From positions 806,001-870,000 of the forward strand of contig CAVUSI010000003.1 of NCBI GenBank assembly GCA_963744115.1: DNA of 64,000 nucleotides. Direction: 5' to 3'. Below the pieces are notes generated by a model. That model worked only from the letters and a program-made list of their open reading frames with translations, was not told the DNA's origin and did not search any database. This DNA is from Chersky-267 sp963744115 (GTDB lineage Bacteria; Chloroflexota; Limnocylindria; Limnocylindrales; CSP1-4). Made by a program: the position numbers and the translations under genes. This document shows, in pieces, positions 51,935-60,069 of this stretch (position 1 is the stretch's first letter; each line of letters starts with the position of its first letter).

Positions 51935-53452
51935 ATGACCGACCCCGCCATGCCCGTGCCCGAGGTCCGGGTCCGGATCGCCCCGAGTCCGACGGGTCCG
52001 CTCCACATCGGCACGGCCCGGACCGCCCTGTTCAACTTCCTGTTCGCCCGGCACGTCGGGGGCACCTTCGTCCTGCGCCTCGAGGACACCGACGTCGCTC
52101 GCTCGTCGCTGGCCTATGAGAAGGACATCCTTGACGGCCTCCATTGGCTCGGCCTCACCTGGGACGAGGGCCCGGGCGTCGCCGGGGAGGAGGCTCGGGG
52201 GCCCTACGGCCCATACCGCCAGATGGAGCGCCTGCCACGCTACGCCGAGGCGGCCGACCGTCTCCGCGCCGCAGACTTGGCCTACCCGTGCTTCTGCACG
52301 GCGGACGAGCTCGAGGCCGAGCGCAAACGTCTCGAGGCGGCCAAGCTGCCGCCGCGGTACAGCGGCCGGTGTGCGCGCCTGACCGATGCAGAACGGGCCG
52401 CCTTCGTCGCCGAGGGCCGCTGGGCGGCCCTCAGGTTCCGGGTCGGCGAGGGCGTCGTGGGGTTCGACGACATGATCCGCGGCCGGGTCGAGATCGACGT
52501 GGCCAACATCGGCGGCGACTTCGTCATCGTTCGCGGGGACGGGACCCCGCTCTACCACTTCACGGTCGTCGTCGACGACGCCGCGATGCGGATCACCCAC
52601 GTCATCCGCGGTGAGGATCATCTCAGCAACACGCCCAAGCACATCCTCCTGTTCCAGGCGCTCGGCGAGGGGATCCCGCGGTTCGCCCATCTGCCGCTGA
52701 TCCTGAACCCGGACCGGACGAAGATGAGCAAGCGCAAGAGCCAGACGGCGATCGGCGACTACATCTCCGAGGGCTTCATCCGCGAGGGTCTGGTCAACTA
52801 CCTGGCGTTGCTCGGCTGGTCGACCGGGACCGAGGAGGAGGTCATCGGTCTCGAGGAGCTGTGCGCCAGGTTCGAGCTCGAGGCGGTCCACAAGGGTGGG
52901 GCGGTGTTCGACCGCGAGCGGCTCGAGTGGCTCAACGGCCAGTGGATCCGGAGGCTGACACCCGGCGAGCTCGTCCGGCGGCTCCAGCCGTTCCTCGAGG
53001 CGGAGCGGGTCGCCGGACGGATCGACCGCGCGCCATCCGAGGACGAGATCCTGGCCCTCGTCCCGCTCGTCCAGGAACGTCTGCCGGTCCTCGGGGCGAT
53101 CGGCGACCTCGCCGGCTTCCTCTTCGTCGATCGACTCGAAGTCGATCCAGCGCTGCTCATCCCGAAGCGCTGGGACGTGGCGACCACCCGTTCGGGGCTG
53201 GTCGCCGCGCACCAGGTCATCGCCGCCGCGGGCTCCGTGGCTTTCGAGGCCGACGAGCTCGAGCCGCCGTTGCGCGCCCTGGCCGAGGCTCGCGGCTGGA
53301 AGGCCGGCGACCTGTTCATGGCGATCCGCGTGGCGGTGACCGGCCGGACGGCCACGCCACCGCTGTTCGATACGCTGGTCGCCCTCGGACCCGAGCGAAC
53401 GCTCGCCCGGCTCGAGGCCGCGATCGCCCTGCTTCCGGAGGACCCGACGTGA
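51935..53452 (+). CDS. gltX: Glutamate--tRNA ligase
   Basis: Class I aminoacyl-tRNA synthetase charging tRNA-Glu (possibly tRNA-Gln as well). HIGH motif in APSPTGPLHIGTARTALFN, glutamate pocket LRLEDTDVARSS, KMSKS-type loop in RTKMSKRKSQTAIGDYISEG, and a carboxy-terminal all-helical anticodon-binding domain. 505 residues, full length. An SnoaL-like protein gene overlaps its stop by GTGA. Confidence 0.96.
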   Translation: MTDPAMPVPEVRVRIAPSPTGPLHIGTARTALFNFLFARHVGGTFVLRLEDTDVARSSLAYEKDILDGLHWLGLTWDEGPGVAGEEARGPYGPYRQMERLPRYAEAADRLRAADLAYPCFCTADELEAERKRLEAAKLPPRYSGRCARLTDAERAAFVAEGRWAALRFRVGEGVVGFDDMIRGRVEIDVANIGGDFVIVRGDGTPLYHFTVVVDDAAMRITHVIRGEDHLSNTPKHILLFQALGEGIPRFAHLPLILNPDRTKMSKRKSQTAIGDYISEGFIREGLVNYLALLGWSTGTEEEVIGLEELCARFELEAVHKGGAVFDRERLEWLNGQWIRRLTPGELVRRLQPFLEAERVAGRIDRAPSEDEILALVPLVQERLPVLGAIGDLAGFLFVDRLEVDPALLIPKRWDVATTRSGLVAAHQVIAAAGSVAFEADELEPPLRALAEARGWKAGDLFMAIRVAVTGRTATPPLFDTLVALGPERTLARLEAAIALLPEDPT

Positions 53453-53841
53453 ACGACGTACAGGTGCAGGTCTGGCTCGACCGCTATGTCGCCGCCTGGT
53501 CGAGCTACGACCCGGCGGAGATCGGCGACCTGTTCAGCGAGGAAGCCACCTACCGCTACCACGCGGGCGACGACCCGATCGTCGGCCGCGAGGCGATCGT
53601 CGCCGACTGGCTGAACCCGGGCGGCGACCCCGCCCAGCGCGATGCCCCCGGGACCTGGCGGGCACGGTACGAGCCGTTCCTCGTCGTCGGCGACCGGGCG
53701 GTGGCCTACGGGACGAGCGACTACGACGCGACCGAGTCGGCGCCCGCCCGGATCTACGACAACTGCTGGCTCCTGGAGTTCGATGCCGACGGTCGGTGCC
53801 GCAGCTTCGTCGAGTACTACAACAAGCGCCCACAGGCCTAG
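53449..53841 (+). CDS. NTF2/SnoaL-like domain protein
   Basis: A 130-residue single-domain protein of the cystatin-like NTF2 fold: VQVWLDRYVAAWSSYDPAEI, GDLFSEEATYRYHAGDDPIV, and the end block YDNCWLLEFDADGRCRSFVE. Family members include small hydrolases, isomerases and ligand-binding proteins, and sequence does not distinguish them. Its GTG overlaps the gltX stop, so it is made from the same message. It has no evident connection with tRNA charging. Confidence 0.82.
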   Translation: MNDVQVQVWLDRYVAAWSSYDPAEIGDLFSEEATYRYHAGDDPIVGREAIVADWLNPGGDPAQRDAPGTWRARYEPFLVVGDRAVAYGTSDYDATESAPARIYDNCWLLEFDADGRCRSFVEYYNKRPQA

Positions 53842-53879
53842 CGCCTCAGGCCGGCGCTCCCGGGGCCGTCTCGCTGCCC

Positions 53880-53912
53880 GTTGACCCTCCGTTAACCGCG
53901 GACCGCTACCAT
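53880..53912 (+). promoter_or_regulatory. PHO-box-like 11-bp repeat and -10 box upstream of the RegX3-like gene
   Basis: GTTGACC (53880-53886) and GTTAACC (53891-53897) repeat at 11-bp spacing, close to the G-T-T-C-A-C-C units of the PHO box bound by actinobacterial PhoP/RegX3. TACCAT (53907-53912) follows, eight bases before the ATG. The repeats cover the -35 position, as expected for activation by the gene's own product. Confidence 0.6.
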
Positions 53913-53920
53913 CGGTCCCG

Positions 53921-54616
53921 ATGGCACGAACGATCCTCGTCGTCGACGACGAGCCGACCCTGCGCGAGACCCTCGCCGATGGGCTCGAGGCAGAGGGGTT
54001 CACGGTGGTCACCGCCGGCGACGGTCGCGAGGCCCTGACACGGTTCCGCGCCTCGCGGCCGGACCTCATCGTGCTCGACCTGATGCTGCCCGAGCTGTCG
54101 GGGGTCGAGGTCTGCCGGATCATCCGGGCCGAATCGCCGGTGCCGATCCTGATGCTGACCGCCAAGGATTCGGAGGTCGACAAGGTCGTCGGACTGGAGC
54201 TCGGCGCCGACGACTACGTCACCAAGCCGTTCAGCCTGCGCGAGCTCATCGCCCGGATCCGCGCCCTGCTGCGACGGACGGAGCGAGGGGTCGCCGAGGG
54301 CGAACCGCCGGCGGTCGTCGACCTCGGCGACGTCCAGGTGGACCTGGCGGGCCACCGGATCCTGCGCGACGGCCGGACCGTCCCGGTCAAGCCGAAGGCC
54401 TTCGAGCTCCTTGCCTTCCTGCTCCGGCATCCCGGTCAGGCGTTCACCCGCGATCAGCTGCTCGAGCACGTCTGGGGCTACGACTACGCCGGTGAGACCC
54501 GGACCGTGGATGTCCATGTCCACTGGCTCCGCAGCCGGATCGAGACCGATCCGTCGAACCCGGAGTTCCTCCACACCGTCCGCGGCGTCGGGTACGTCTT
54601 CCGCCGCCCGACCTGA
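53921..54616 (+). CDS. OmpR-family response regulator, PhoB/RegX3-like
   Basis: Receiver with VVDDEPTLRETLADGLEAEG, phospho-aspartate in LIVLDLMLPELSGVEVCRII, ADDYVTKPFSLRELIARIRA, and winged helix KAFELLAFLLRHPGQAFTRD, LLEHVWGYDYAGETRTVDVH, ending VRGVGYVFRRPT. Of RegX3/PhoB subfamily by similarity. Likely partner is the PhoR/SenX3-like kinase encoded 2.7 kb downstream on the same strand, with proS and an epimerase between. pst genes at the end of the window support a phosphate role. Start is leaderless behind TACCAT. Confidence 0.9.
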   Translation: MARTILVVDDEPTLRETLADGLEAEGFTVVTAGDGREALTRFRASRPDLIVLDLMLPELSGVEVCRIIRAESPVPILMLTAKDSEVDKVVGLELGADDYVTKPFSLRELIARIRALLRRTERGVAEGEPPAVVDLGDVQVDLAGHRILRDGRTVPVKPKAFELLAFLLRHPGQAFTRDQLLEHVWGYDYAGETRTVDVHVHWLRSRIETDPSNPEFLHTVRGVGYVFRRPT

Positions 54617-54666
54617 CGGACGGCTCGCTCCGGCAACCCCGCTCGGCGCGGAGTGGCGCCCGGCCC

Positions 54667-54672
54667 TATCCT
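54667..54672 (+). promoter_or_regulatory. -10 box of a leaderless promoter for proS
   Basis: TATCCT ends seven bases before the proS ATG. It supports this ATG over one 27 bases upstream. Confidence 0.55.
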
Positions 54673-54679
54673 TCCCGCC

Positions 54680-56380
54680 ATGCGTTTGAGCAAGCTGTTC
54701 TTCACGTCGCTCCGCGACGACCCCGCCGACGCGGAGATGCCGTCGCACCGGCTGCTCGTCCGCGCCGGCTACGTGCGCCAGCTCGGATCCGGCCTGTATA
54801 GCCTGCTGCCGCTCGGTCACCGGGTGAGCCAGCGAGTCGAGCAGGTGGTCCGCGAGGAGATGGATCGGATCGGCAGCCAGGAGATGTCGATGCCGGTGGT
54901 CCACCCCGCGGACATCTGGCGGGCGTCCGGACGCTACGACGCGATCGGCCCCGAGCTGGCCCGGTTCAAGGACCGGGGCGGCCGGGACATGGTCATCGCG
55001 TTTACTCACGAAGAGGTCGTCGCCGGGCTGCTCGCCGACATCGTCCGGTCCTATCGGCAGCTGCCGCTGATGGTCTATCACTTCCAGACCAAGTTCCGGG
55101 ACGAGCCTCGGTCGCGAGGCGGGCTGATCCGCGTGCGCGAGTTCGTGATGAAGGACGCTTACAGCTGCGACCTCGACGAGGCCGGACTCGAGGTGAGCTA
55201 TCAGCTCCAGTACGGGGCCTACGTCCGGATCTTCGAGCGCCTGGGTCTCGAGGCGATCCCGGTCGCGTCGGACGTGGGGATGATGGGCGGGTCCCAGGCC
55301 CACGAGTTCATGGTCCTCAACCCGGCCGGTGAGGACGTCCTCGTCCTGTGCACGACGTGCGACTACTCGGCGAACCGCCAGGTCGCCGCGGTCCGCTCCG
55401 CCGACGTCCCTCCGGCGGCCCTTCTGCCGATGGAGGAGGTCGAGACGCCCGGGACGACCACGATCGCCGACCTCGCCGCCTTCCTGCGGATCGATCCGTC
55501 GGGCACGGCCAAGGCCGCCTTCTTCGTGACCGGCGACGGGCGCCTGATCACGGCCATCGTCCGCGGCGATCGGGAGGTCAACGAGACCAAGCTGGTCAAC
55601 GCCGTCGGGGCCAGCGGCGGGATCCGACCCGCCCAGGTCGAGGAGATCAAGGCGGCGGGGATGGAGCCCGGTTACGGGTCGCCGATCGGGGCGACCGGCA
55701 CGGTCGTGGTCGTCGACGAGCTGGCGGCGCGATCGCCGAACCTGGTCGCTGGTGCGAACCGGGTCGGCTGGCACATCCGCAATGTCAACGTCGGGCGTGA
55801 CTTCAGCGCCGACGTCGTCGCCGACATCGACAACGCCCAGGACGGCGATCCCTGCCCGACCTGCGGCTCGCCGGTCATCCTGCGCAACGGCATCGAAGTC
55901 GGCAACATCTTCAAGCTCGGCACGAGGTACACCGAGGCGTCCGACGCCCGCTACCTCGGCGAGGACGGCAAGGAGCACCTCATCGTGATGGGCTCCTACG
56001 GGATCGGGATCGGCCGCAACGTGGCCTGCGTGGTCGAGGCTCACCACGACGAGAAGGGCATCGTCTGGCCCGTCGAGGTGGCCCCGTACCCGGCGCATCT
56101 CGTGTCGATCGGGGCGAACAAGGAGCCGCGCGTCGACGAGATCGCCGAGGGCCTCCACGATGCCGCGGCCGCGGCCGGTCGCGAGCTCCTGTGGGACGAC
56201 CGGCCGGAGTCGCCCGGAGTGAAGTTCACCGACGCCGAGCTGCTCGGGATGCCCTGGATCGTGACCGTCAGCCCGCGCTCTCTGGCGGCCGGTGGCGCGG
56301 AGGTCACCGACCGGGCGACCGGCGAGCGGTCGGTCCGTCCGCTGGCCGACGTCGAGGCCTGGCTGACCGGGTCGGGCTAG
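54680..56380 (+). CDS. proS: Proline--tRNA ligase (bacterial type)
   Basis: Class II synthetase charging tRNA-Pro. Motif 1 region RLLVRAGYVRQLGSGLYSLL, motif 2 FQTKFRDEPRSRGGLIRVRE, motif 3 GSYGIGIGRNVACVVEAHHD. Between motifs 2 and 3 lies the YbaK-like editing insertion (about 225-380) that marks the bacterial type, including a CPTCGSPV zinc-like knuckle. An anticodon-binding domain closes the protein. 566 residues. The ATG follows the -10 box directly. Confidence 0.96.
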   Translation: MRLSKLFFTSLRDDPADAEMPSHRLLVRAGYVRQLGSGLYSLLPLGHRVSQRVEQVVREEMDRIGSQEMSMPVVHPADIWRASGRYDAIGPELARFKDRGGRDMVIAFTHEEVVAGLLADIVRSYRQLPLMVYHFQTKFRDEPRSRGGLIRVREFVMKDAYSCDLDEAGLEVSYQLQYGAYVRIFERLGLEAIPVASDVGMMGGSQAHEFMVLNPAGEDVLVLCTTCDYSANRQVAAVRSADVPPAALLPMEEVETPGTTTIADLAAFLRIDPSGTAKAAFFVTGDGRLITAIVRGDREVNETKLVNAVGASGGIRPAQVEEIKAAGMEPGYGSPIGATGTVVVVDELAARSPNLVAGANRVGWHIRNVNVGRDFSADVVADIDNAQDGDPCPTCGSPVILRNGIEVGNIFKLGTRYTEASDARYLGEDGKEHLIVMGSYGIGIGRNVACVVEAHHDEKGIVWPVEVAPYPAHLVSIGANKEPRVDEIAEGLHDAAAAAGRELLWDDRPESPGVKFTDAELLGMPWIVTVSPRSLAAGGAEVTDRATGERSVRPLADVEAWLTGSG

Positions 56381-56401
56381 GCACTCGATGGGGCGCCGAT
56401 C

Positions 56402-57242
56402 GTGAGCAGCGTCGAATCGGCGGGGCCGATGCGTCTGAGCGCCGGCGATGCGACGCTCGTGATCAGCCCGGCGAACGGTGGCCGGATCGCCTCGTTCGCC
56501 GTCGGCGGCCGCGAGCTGCTCGTGACCGGTCCGACCGACCCGATGCAGTGGGGCTGCTATCCCATGGTCCCCGTACGCCGGCCGCGTTCGGAACGGCAGG
56601 TTCAGCTTCGCGGGCCGGGACTACCGGTTGCCACTCGGACTGCCACCGCACGCGATCCACGGCGTGGTGTACGACCGACCCTGGCGCGCCGATGACGCGA
56701 CCACGCTGTCGATCGACCTCGGACCGCCGTGGCCGTTCGCCGGCCGCGTCGTCCAGCGGGTCGACCTCGAGCCGGGCAGGCTGACCCTGACCCTCGAGCT
56801 CCACGCCGCCGAGCGGATGCCCGCGATGCTCGGGTGGCACCCGTGGTTCCGCCGCCGACTCGAGCTCGGCGACGCGGCCGCTGACGGGCTGTCGGCCGGC
56901 GCGCAGCTCGAGCTGGATGCCGGCTCGATGTATGTGCGCGATGCGGACGGGATCCCGACCGGGACGCTCGTGCCACCGTCCGCCGGTCCATGGGACGACT
57001 GCATGACCGACCTGCGATCCGACCCGATCGTGCGCTGGCCCGGCGTGCTCGAGCTCGAGCTGCGATCGGACGCGTCCGAGTGGGTCGTCTACACCGAGCC
57101 GGACCACGCGATCTGCGTCGAGCCGCAGACGGGCCCGCCAGACGCCCTGAACATCCGGCCGGTGGTCGTCGAGCCCGGCCGTCCGCTGACGGCGACCATG
57201 GAGTGGCGCTGGCGATCGCCCGGGGCGGCCGTCCGAGGCTGA
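56402..57242 (+). CDS. Aldose 1-epimerase family protein (frameshifted)
   Basis: Galactose mutarotase-like fold. First part: LVISPANGGRIASFAVGGRE and TDPMQWGCYPMVP. The frame then breaks at CCCC 56569-56572; removing one C restores PYAGRVRNGRFSFAGRDYRL and connects to LPPHAIHGVVYDRPWRADDA, LGWHPWFRRRLELGDAA and the late motif VYTEPDHAICVEPQTGPPDA, which holds the catalytic glutamate. About 279 residues after repair. The family interconverts alpha and beta sugar anomers; the sugar is not predictable. It lies between proS and the PhoR-like kinase. Confidence 0.82.
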
Positions 57243-57303
57243 TCGACCATCCGACCACCTCACGCCCTGCACGAGTCCGGGGTCCGTGTGCGATGCTCCA
57301 CGC

Positions 57304-58560
57304 GTGGATGCGGTGTGGGTCGGGCTCGTCGTGGTGATGGCCGTCGTGCTCGGAGCGGCCGTCATCCGATTGAACGCTCGCGGCCGTGAGCTCGCGAGGA
57401 TCCGGGCGCTCGCCGCCTCGGCTGAGCAGGGCGGTCCGGTCCTGGATCCGTCCGCTGGCGACGCTGAGCCGGTCGTCGCGGCGCTGATCGACCGGATGCG
57501 GGACGCCGAGGCGCAGGCCGATCGGATCACCCGGGACCGGACGGCTCTCCTCGACATCATCGGGGTCGGGATCGTCCACCTCGACGACGGGCTGGTCGTC
57601 GACCTCGCCAACGAGACCGCCCATCTGCTCCTGGGACGCCCGATGGGGTCGCTGCTCGGCCGGAGTGCGATCGAGGCGTTCATCGATCCGATCATCGACG
57701 GCATCGCGAGGAGTGCTCGCGATTCGGGGTCGGCGAACGGGGAGCTGACCCTGCGTCGCGACGACGGTCCGACGCTGGTCGTCCGGGCTCGCCGTTCGGC
57801 GGACTCCGGGGTCTGGCTGATCATGGAGGACGTCTCCGAGCTCCGCCGGCTCCAGCGCATCCGGGCGGAGTTCATCGACAACCTGTCGCACGAGCTCAGG
57901 ACGCCGTTGACGACCGTCAGTCTCCTCGCCGAGACGCTGGTCCGGGAGGCCGACAACGCCGGCGAGGCGATCCCCGCCCGGATGCGTGATCGGATCGGCA
58001 AGATCGAGGTCGAGACCGACCACCTCGTGCAGATGGTCCAGGAACTCCTCGACCTGTCGAGGATCGAGTCCGGCGGACCCCTCGCGATGCTTGACGACGT
58101 CGACCTCGGACGGCTCGCGGCCGCCTCCGTCGAACGTCTGCGACTGTTCGCCGAGCGCCAGGATGTCGACCTCCAGACCGACGTACCGGAGGGGCTGCCG
58201 ACCGTTCGAGGCAACGAGGATCGCCTCGGTCAGGTCTTCGTCAATCTGCTCCACAATGCGGTCAAGTTCAGCCCGGACGGTGGCGTCGTGGTCGTCCAGG
58301 TGCGGGCGACGACGAGAGAGGTCGTCGTGTCCGTCGAGGACCACGGCATCGGGGTCCCCAAGGCCGATCAATCGCGGATCTTCGAACGGTTCTACATGGC
58401 CGACAAGGCACGCCGGCGCGGCGGTGGGACAGGCCTCGGGCTGGCCATCGCCCGGCATGTCGTCGAGGCGCACGGCGGCCGGATCCGGGTCGACTCCCAC
58501 GAGGGTCGCGGCTCGACGTTCTCCTTCTCCGTGCCGATCGTCATCCCTGCGGCCGTCTGA
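57304..58560 (+). CDS. PAS-containing sensor histidine kinase, PhoR/SenX3-like
   Basis: One membrane helix at the start (VWVGLVVVMAVVLGAAVIRL), a PAS-like domain (about 75-185, RTALLDIIGVGIVHLDDGLV), H-box RAEFIDNLSHELRTPLTTVS, N-box VNLLHNAVKFSPDGG, then DHGIGVPKADQSRIFERFYM and GTGLGLAIARHVVEAHGG. No large outer sensor domain, as in PhoR and SenX3, which read the state of the phosphate transporter. The GTG chosen follows GATGCT by six bases; a GTG six codons earlier is possible. Probable partner of the response regulator encoded 2.7 kb upstream. Confidence 0.9.
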   Translation: MDAVWVGLVVVMAVVLGAAVIRLNARGRELARIRALAASAEQGGPVLDPSAGDAEPVVAALIDRMRDAEAQADRITRDRTALLDIIGVGIVHLDDGLVVDLANETAHLLLGRPMGSLLGRSAIEAFIDPIIDGIARSARDSGSANGELTLRRDDGPTLVVRARRSADSGVWLIMEDVSELRRLQRIRAEFIDNLSHELRTPLTTVSLLAETLVREADNAGEAIPARMRDRIGKIEVETDHLVQMVQELLDLSRIESGGPLAMLDDVDLGRLAAASVERLRLFAERQDVDLQTDVPEGLPTVRGNEDRLGQVFVNLLHNAVKFSPDGGVVVVQVRATTREVVVSVEDHGIGVPKADQSRIFERFYMADKARRRGGGTGLGLAIARHVVEAHGGRIRVDSHEGRGSTFSFSVPIVIPAAV

Positions 58561-58565
58561 CGGCG

Positions 58566-59312
58566 ATGGACCGACTCCACGTCGCGACGCTGAACATCCT
58601 CAACCTGGCCGACCGCTGGGACGAGCGCCTGCCGCTCATCCTGGCCGACTTCGCGGCGCTCCAGCCCGACGTCATCGGGCTCCAGGAGGTCGTCTACGTG
58701 ATGCAGCAGGACCGGCTCATCGGCGCCGCCGGGGCGGGGGAGTACCGATCGGTCCGCGGCTGGGCCGGCCGCCCCGAGTACGGCAACGCGCTGCTCATCC
58801 GCGCCGACATCGAACCGACGATGGCGGAGCGGCTCGATCTCGGGCTCGAGCGCTCCGCGCAGCGGGTCGTCGTGGCGCTGCCGAACGGCGCGACGGTCCT
58901 CCTCGCGGTCACCCACCTCCACCACGCGGTCCCGGCCGCAGCCGAGCGTGACGAACAGGCAGGGGCGCTGGTCGCGTGGCTCGACGCGGCGCCCACGACC
59001 ACCGCGCAGATCGTGGTCGGCGACTTCAATGCCGATCCACGCGAACCTGCCTACGCCCGGATGTCCGCGGCCGGCTTCCGCTCGTCGTTCCTGGAGGCCA
59101 ACGGCGCCGAGCCGGCGATCACCTGGCCGTCCGGCCTGCAGGCCCCGGCGATGGACACCGACGGTGACCCGGACTGCCTCGACTACATCTGGGTCCGCGG
59201 AACGGTCGCGGTGGACGACTGTCGCCTGGCCTTCGACCGACCGGCCGTCGACGACCCGACCCTCTACCCGTCCGATCACCTGGGGCTGTCCGCTCACCTT
59301 CGGATCGGCTGA
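58566..59312 (+). CDS. Endonuclease/exonuclease/phosphatase family hydrolase
   Basis: EEP-fold metal-dependent phosphohydrolase. Family residues: LHVATLNILNLADRW at the start, GLQEVVYVMQQDR with the metal glutamate, VTHLHH, QIVVGDFNADPREPAY, CLDYIWVRG, and YPSDHLGLSAHL with the catalytic histidine. 248 residues. Targets range from DNA to phospholipids and inositol phosphates. In a phosphate-response region next to a glycerophosphodiesterase gene, a phospholipid or phosphoester substrate is a fair inference. It starts five bases after the kinase stop. Confidence 0.88.
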   Translation: MDRLHVATLNILNLADRWDERLPLILADFAALQPDVIGLQEVVYVMQQDRLIGAAGAGEYRSVRGWAGRPEYGNALLIRADIEPTMAERLDLGLERSAQRVVVALPNGATVLLAVTHLHHAVPAAAERDEQAGALVAWLDAAPTTTAQIVVGDFNADPREPAYARMSAAGFRSSFLEANGAEPAITWPSGLQAPAMDTDGDPDCLDYIWVRGTVAVDDCRLAFDRPAVDDPTLYPSDHLGLSAHLRIG

Positions 59313-59980
59313 TGGCCGTCGTCCCGGCGCTCCGCCTGGCCCACCGCGGCGACCATCGGGTCCACCTGGAGAACAGCCTCGCAGCGATCCTCGGAGCGAT
59401 GGACGTGCCCGGCTGCGATGGCGTCGAGTTCGACGTCCGGGCGTCCGCCGACGGGGTGCCGATGCTCCTCCACGACGAGACGCTCGAACGGACCCACGGC
59501 CGACCGGAGGCGATCGGAGCGCTCACCGCCGCCGAGCTCGACGGGCTCGGCGTGCCGAGACTCGACGCCGTCCTGGCCGCCCTGCCGCGCCGCGCCTTCC
59601 TCGACGTCGAGCTGAAGGAGTCGTTCGGGCGTCCGCTCATCGAGGTCCTCGCCGCCGGGCGCGGGCCCGAGCTGCGGGACGCCGTGATCTCGGCGTTCGA
59701 CCCGGCGGTCCTGGTCCGGATCGAGGGCCTGGTACCGACCTGGCCGCGCTGGCTGAACGCCCGGACCCTGAACCGGGCCGTCATCGGGCGGGCCGTCGAC
59801 GGCGGTTGCATCGGCGTCTCGATCGAGTGGTCGTCGCTCACGCCGGCGAATGTCCGGGCGGCGCGCGGCGCCGGACTGCAGGTGGCGGCGTGGACGGTCA
59901 CCAAGCGGTCCACGTACACCCGTCTCGTCGAGCTCGGGGTCGGTGCGATCTGTGTCGAGGACGACGCGCTGACGGCCTGA
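59312..59980 (+). CDS. Glycerophosphodiester phosphodiesterase family protein
   Basis: TIM-barrel GDPD splitting glycerophosphodiesters to glycerol-3-phosphate and an alcohol. Active-site blocks LRLAHRGDHRVHLENSLAA (HRG, EN) and GCDGVEFDVRASADGVPMLL followed by HDETLERTHG are intact. Barrel end AAWTVTKRSTYTRLVELGVG is typical. No signal peptide, so it acts in the cytoplasm. 222 residues. ATG overlaps the previous stop by one base (TGATG), so it is coupled to the EEP gene. Such enzymes recover phosphate from lipid head groups when phosphate is scarce. Confidence 0.9.
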   Translation: MAVVPALRLAHRGDHRVHLENSLAAILGAMDVPGCDGVEFDVRASADGVPMLLHDETLERTHGRPEAIGALTAAELDGLGVPRLDAVLAALPRRAFLDVELKESFGRPLIEVLAAGRGPELRDAVISAFDPAVLVRIEGLVPTWPRWLNARTLNRAVIGRAVDGGCIGVSIEWSSLTPANVRAARGAGLQVAAWTVTKRSTYTRLVELGVGAICVEDDALTA

Positions 59981-60069
59981 CGTCCGCCGATGCGTGGGCC
60001 GGGACGTCCGCGTCCGCCGGATGCGGAGCGCCCGTATCCTCGCCACGATCGCGGAGGTGGAGGGATGGC

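Noticed and set aside
53906..56158. A 750-codon open frame antisense to the regulator and proS genes
   Set aside because: Same artefact of high GC content: no domains, and both plus-strand genes are certain.
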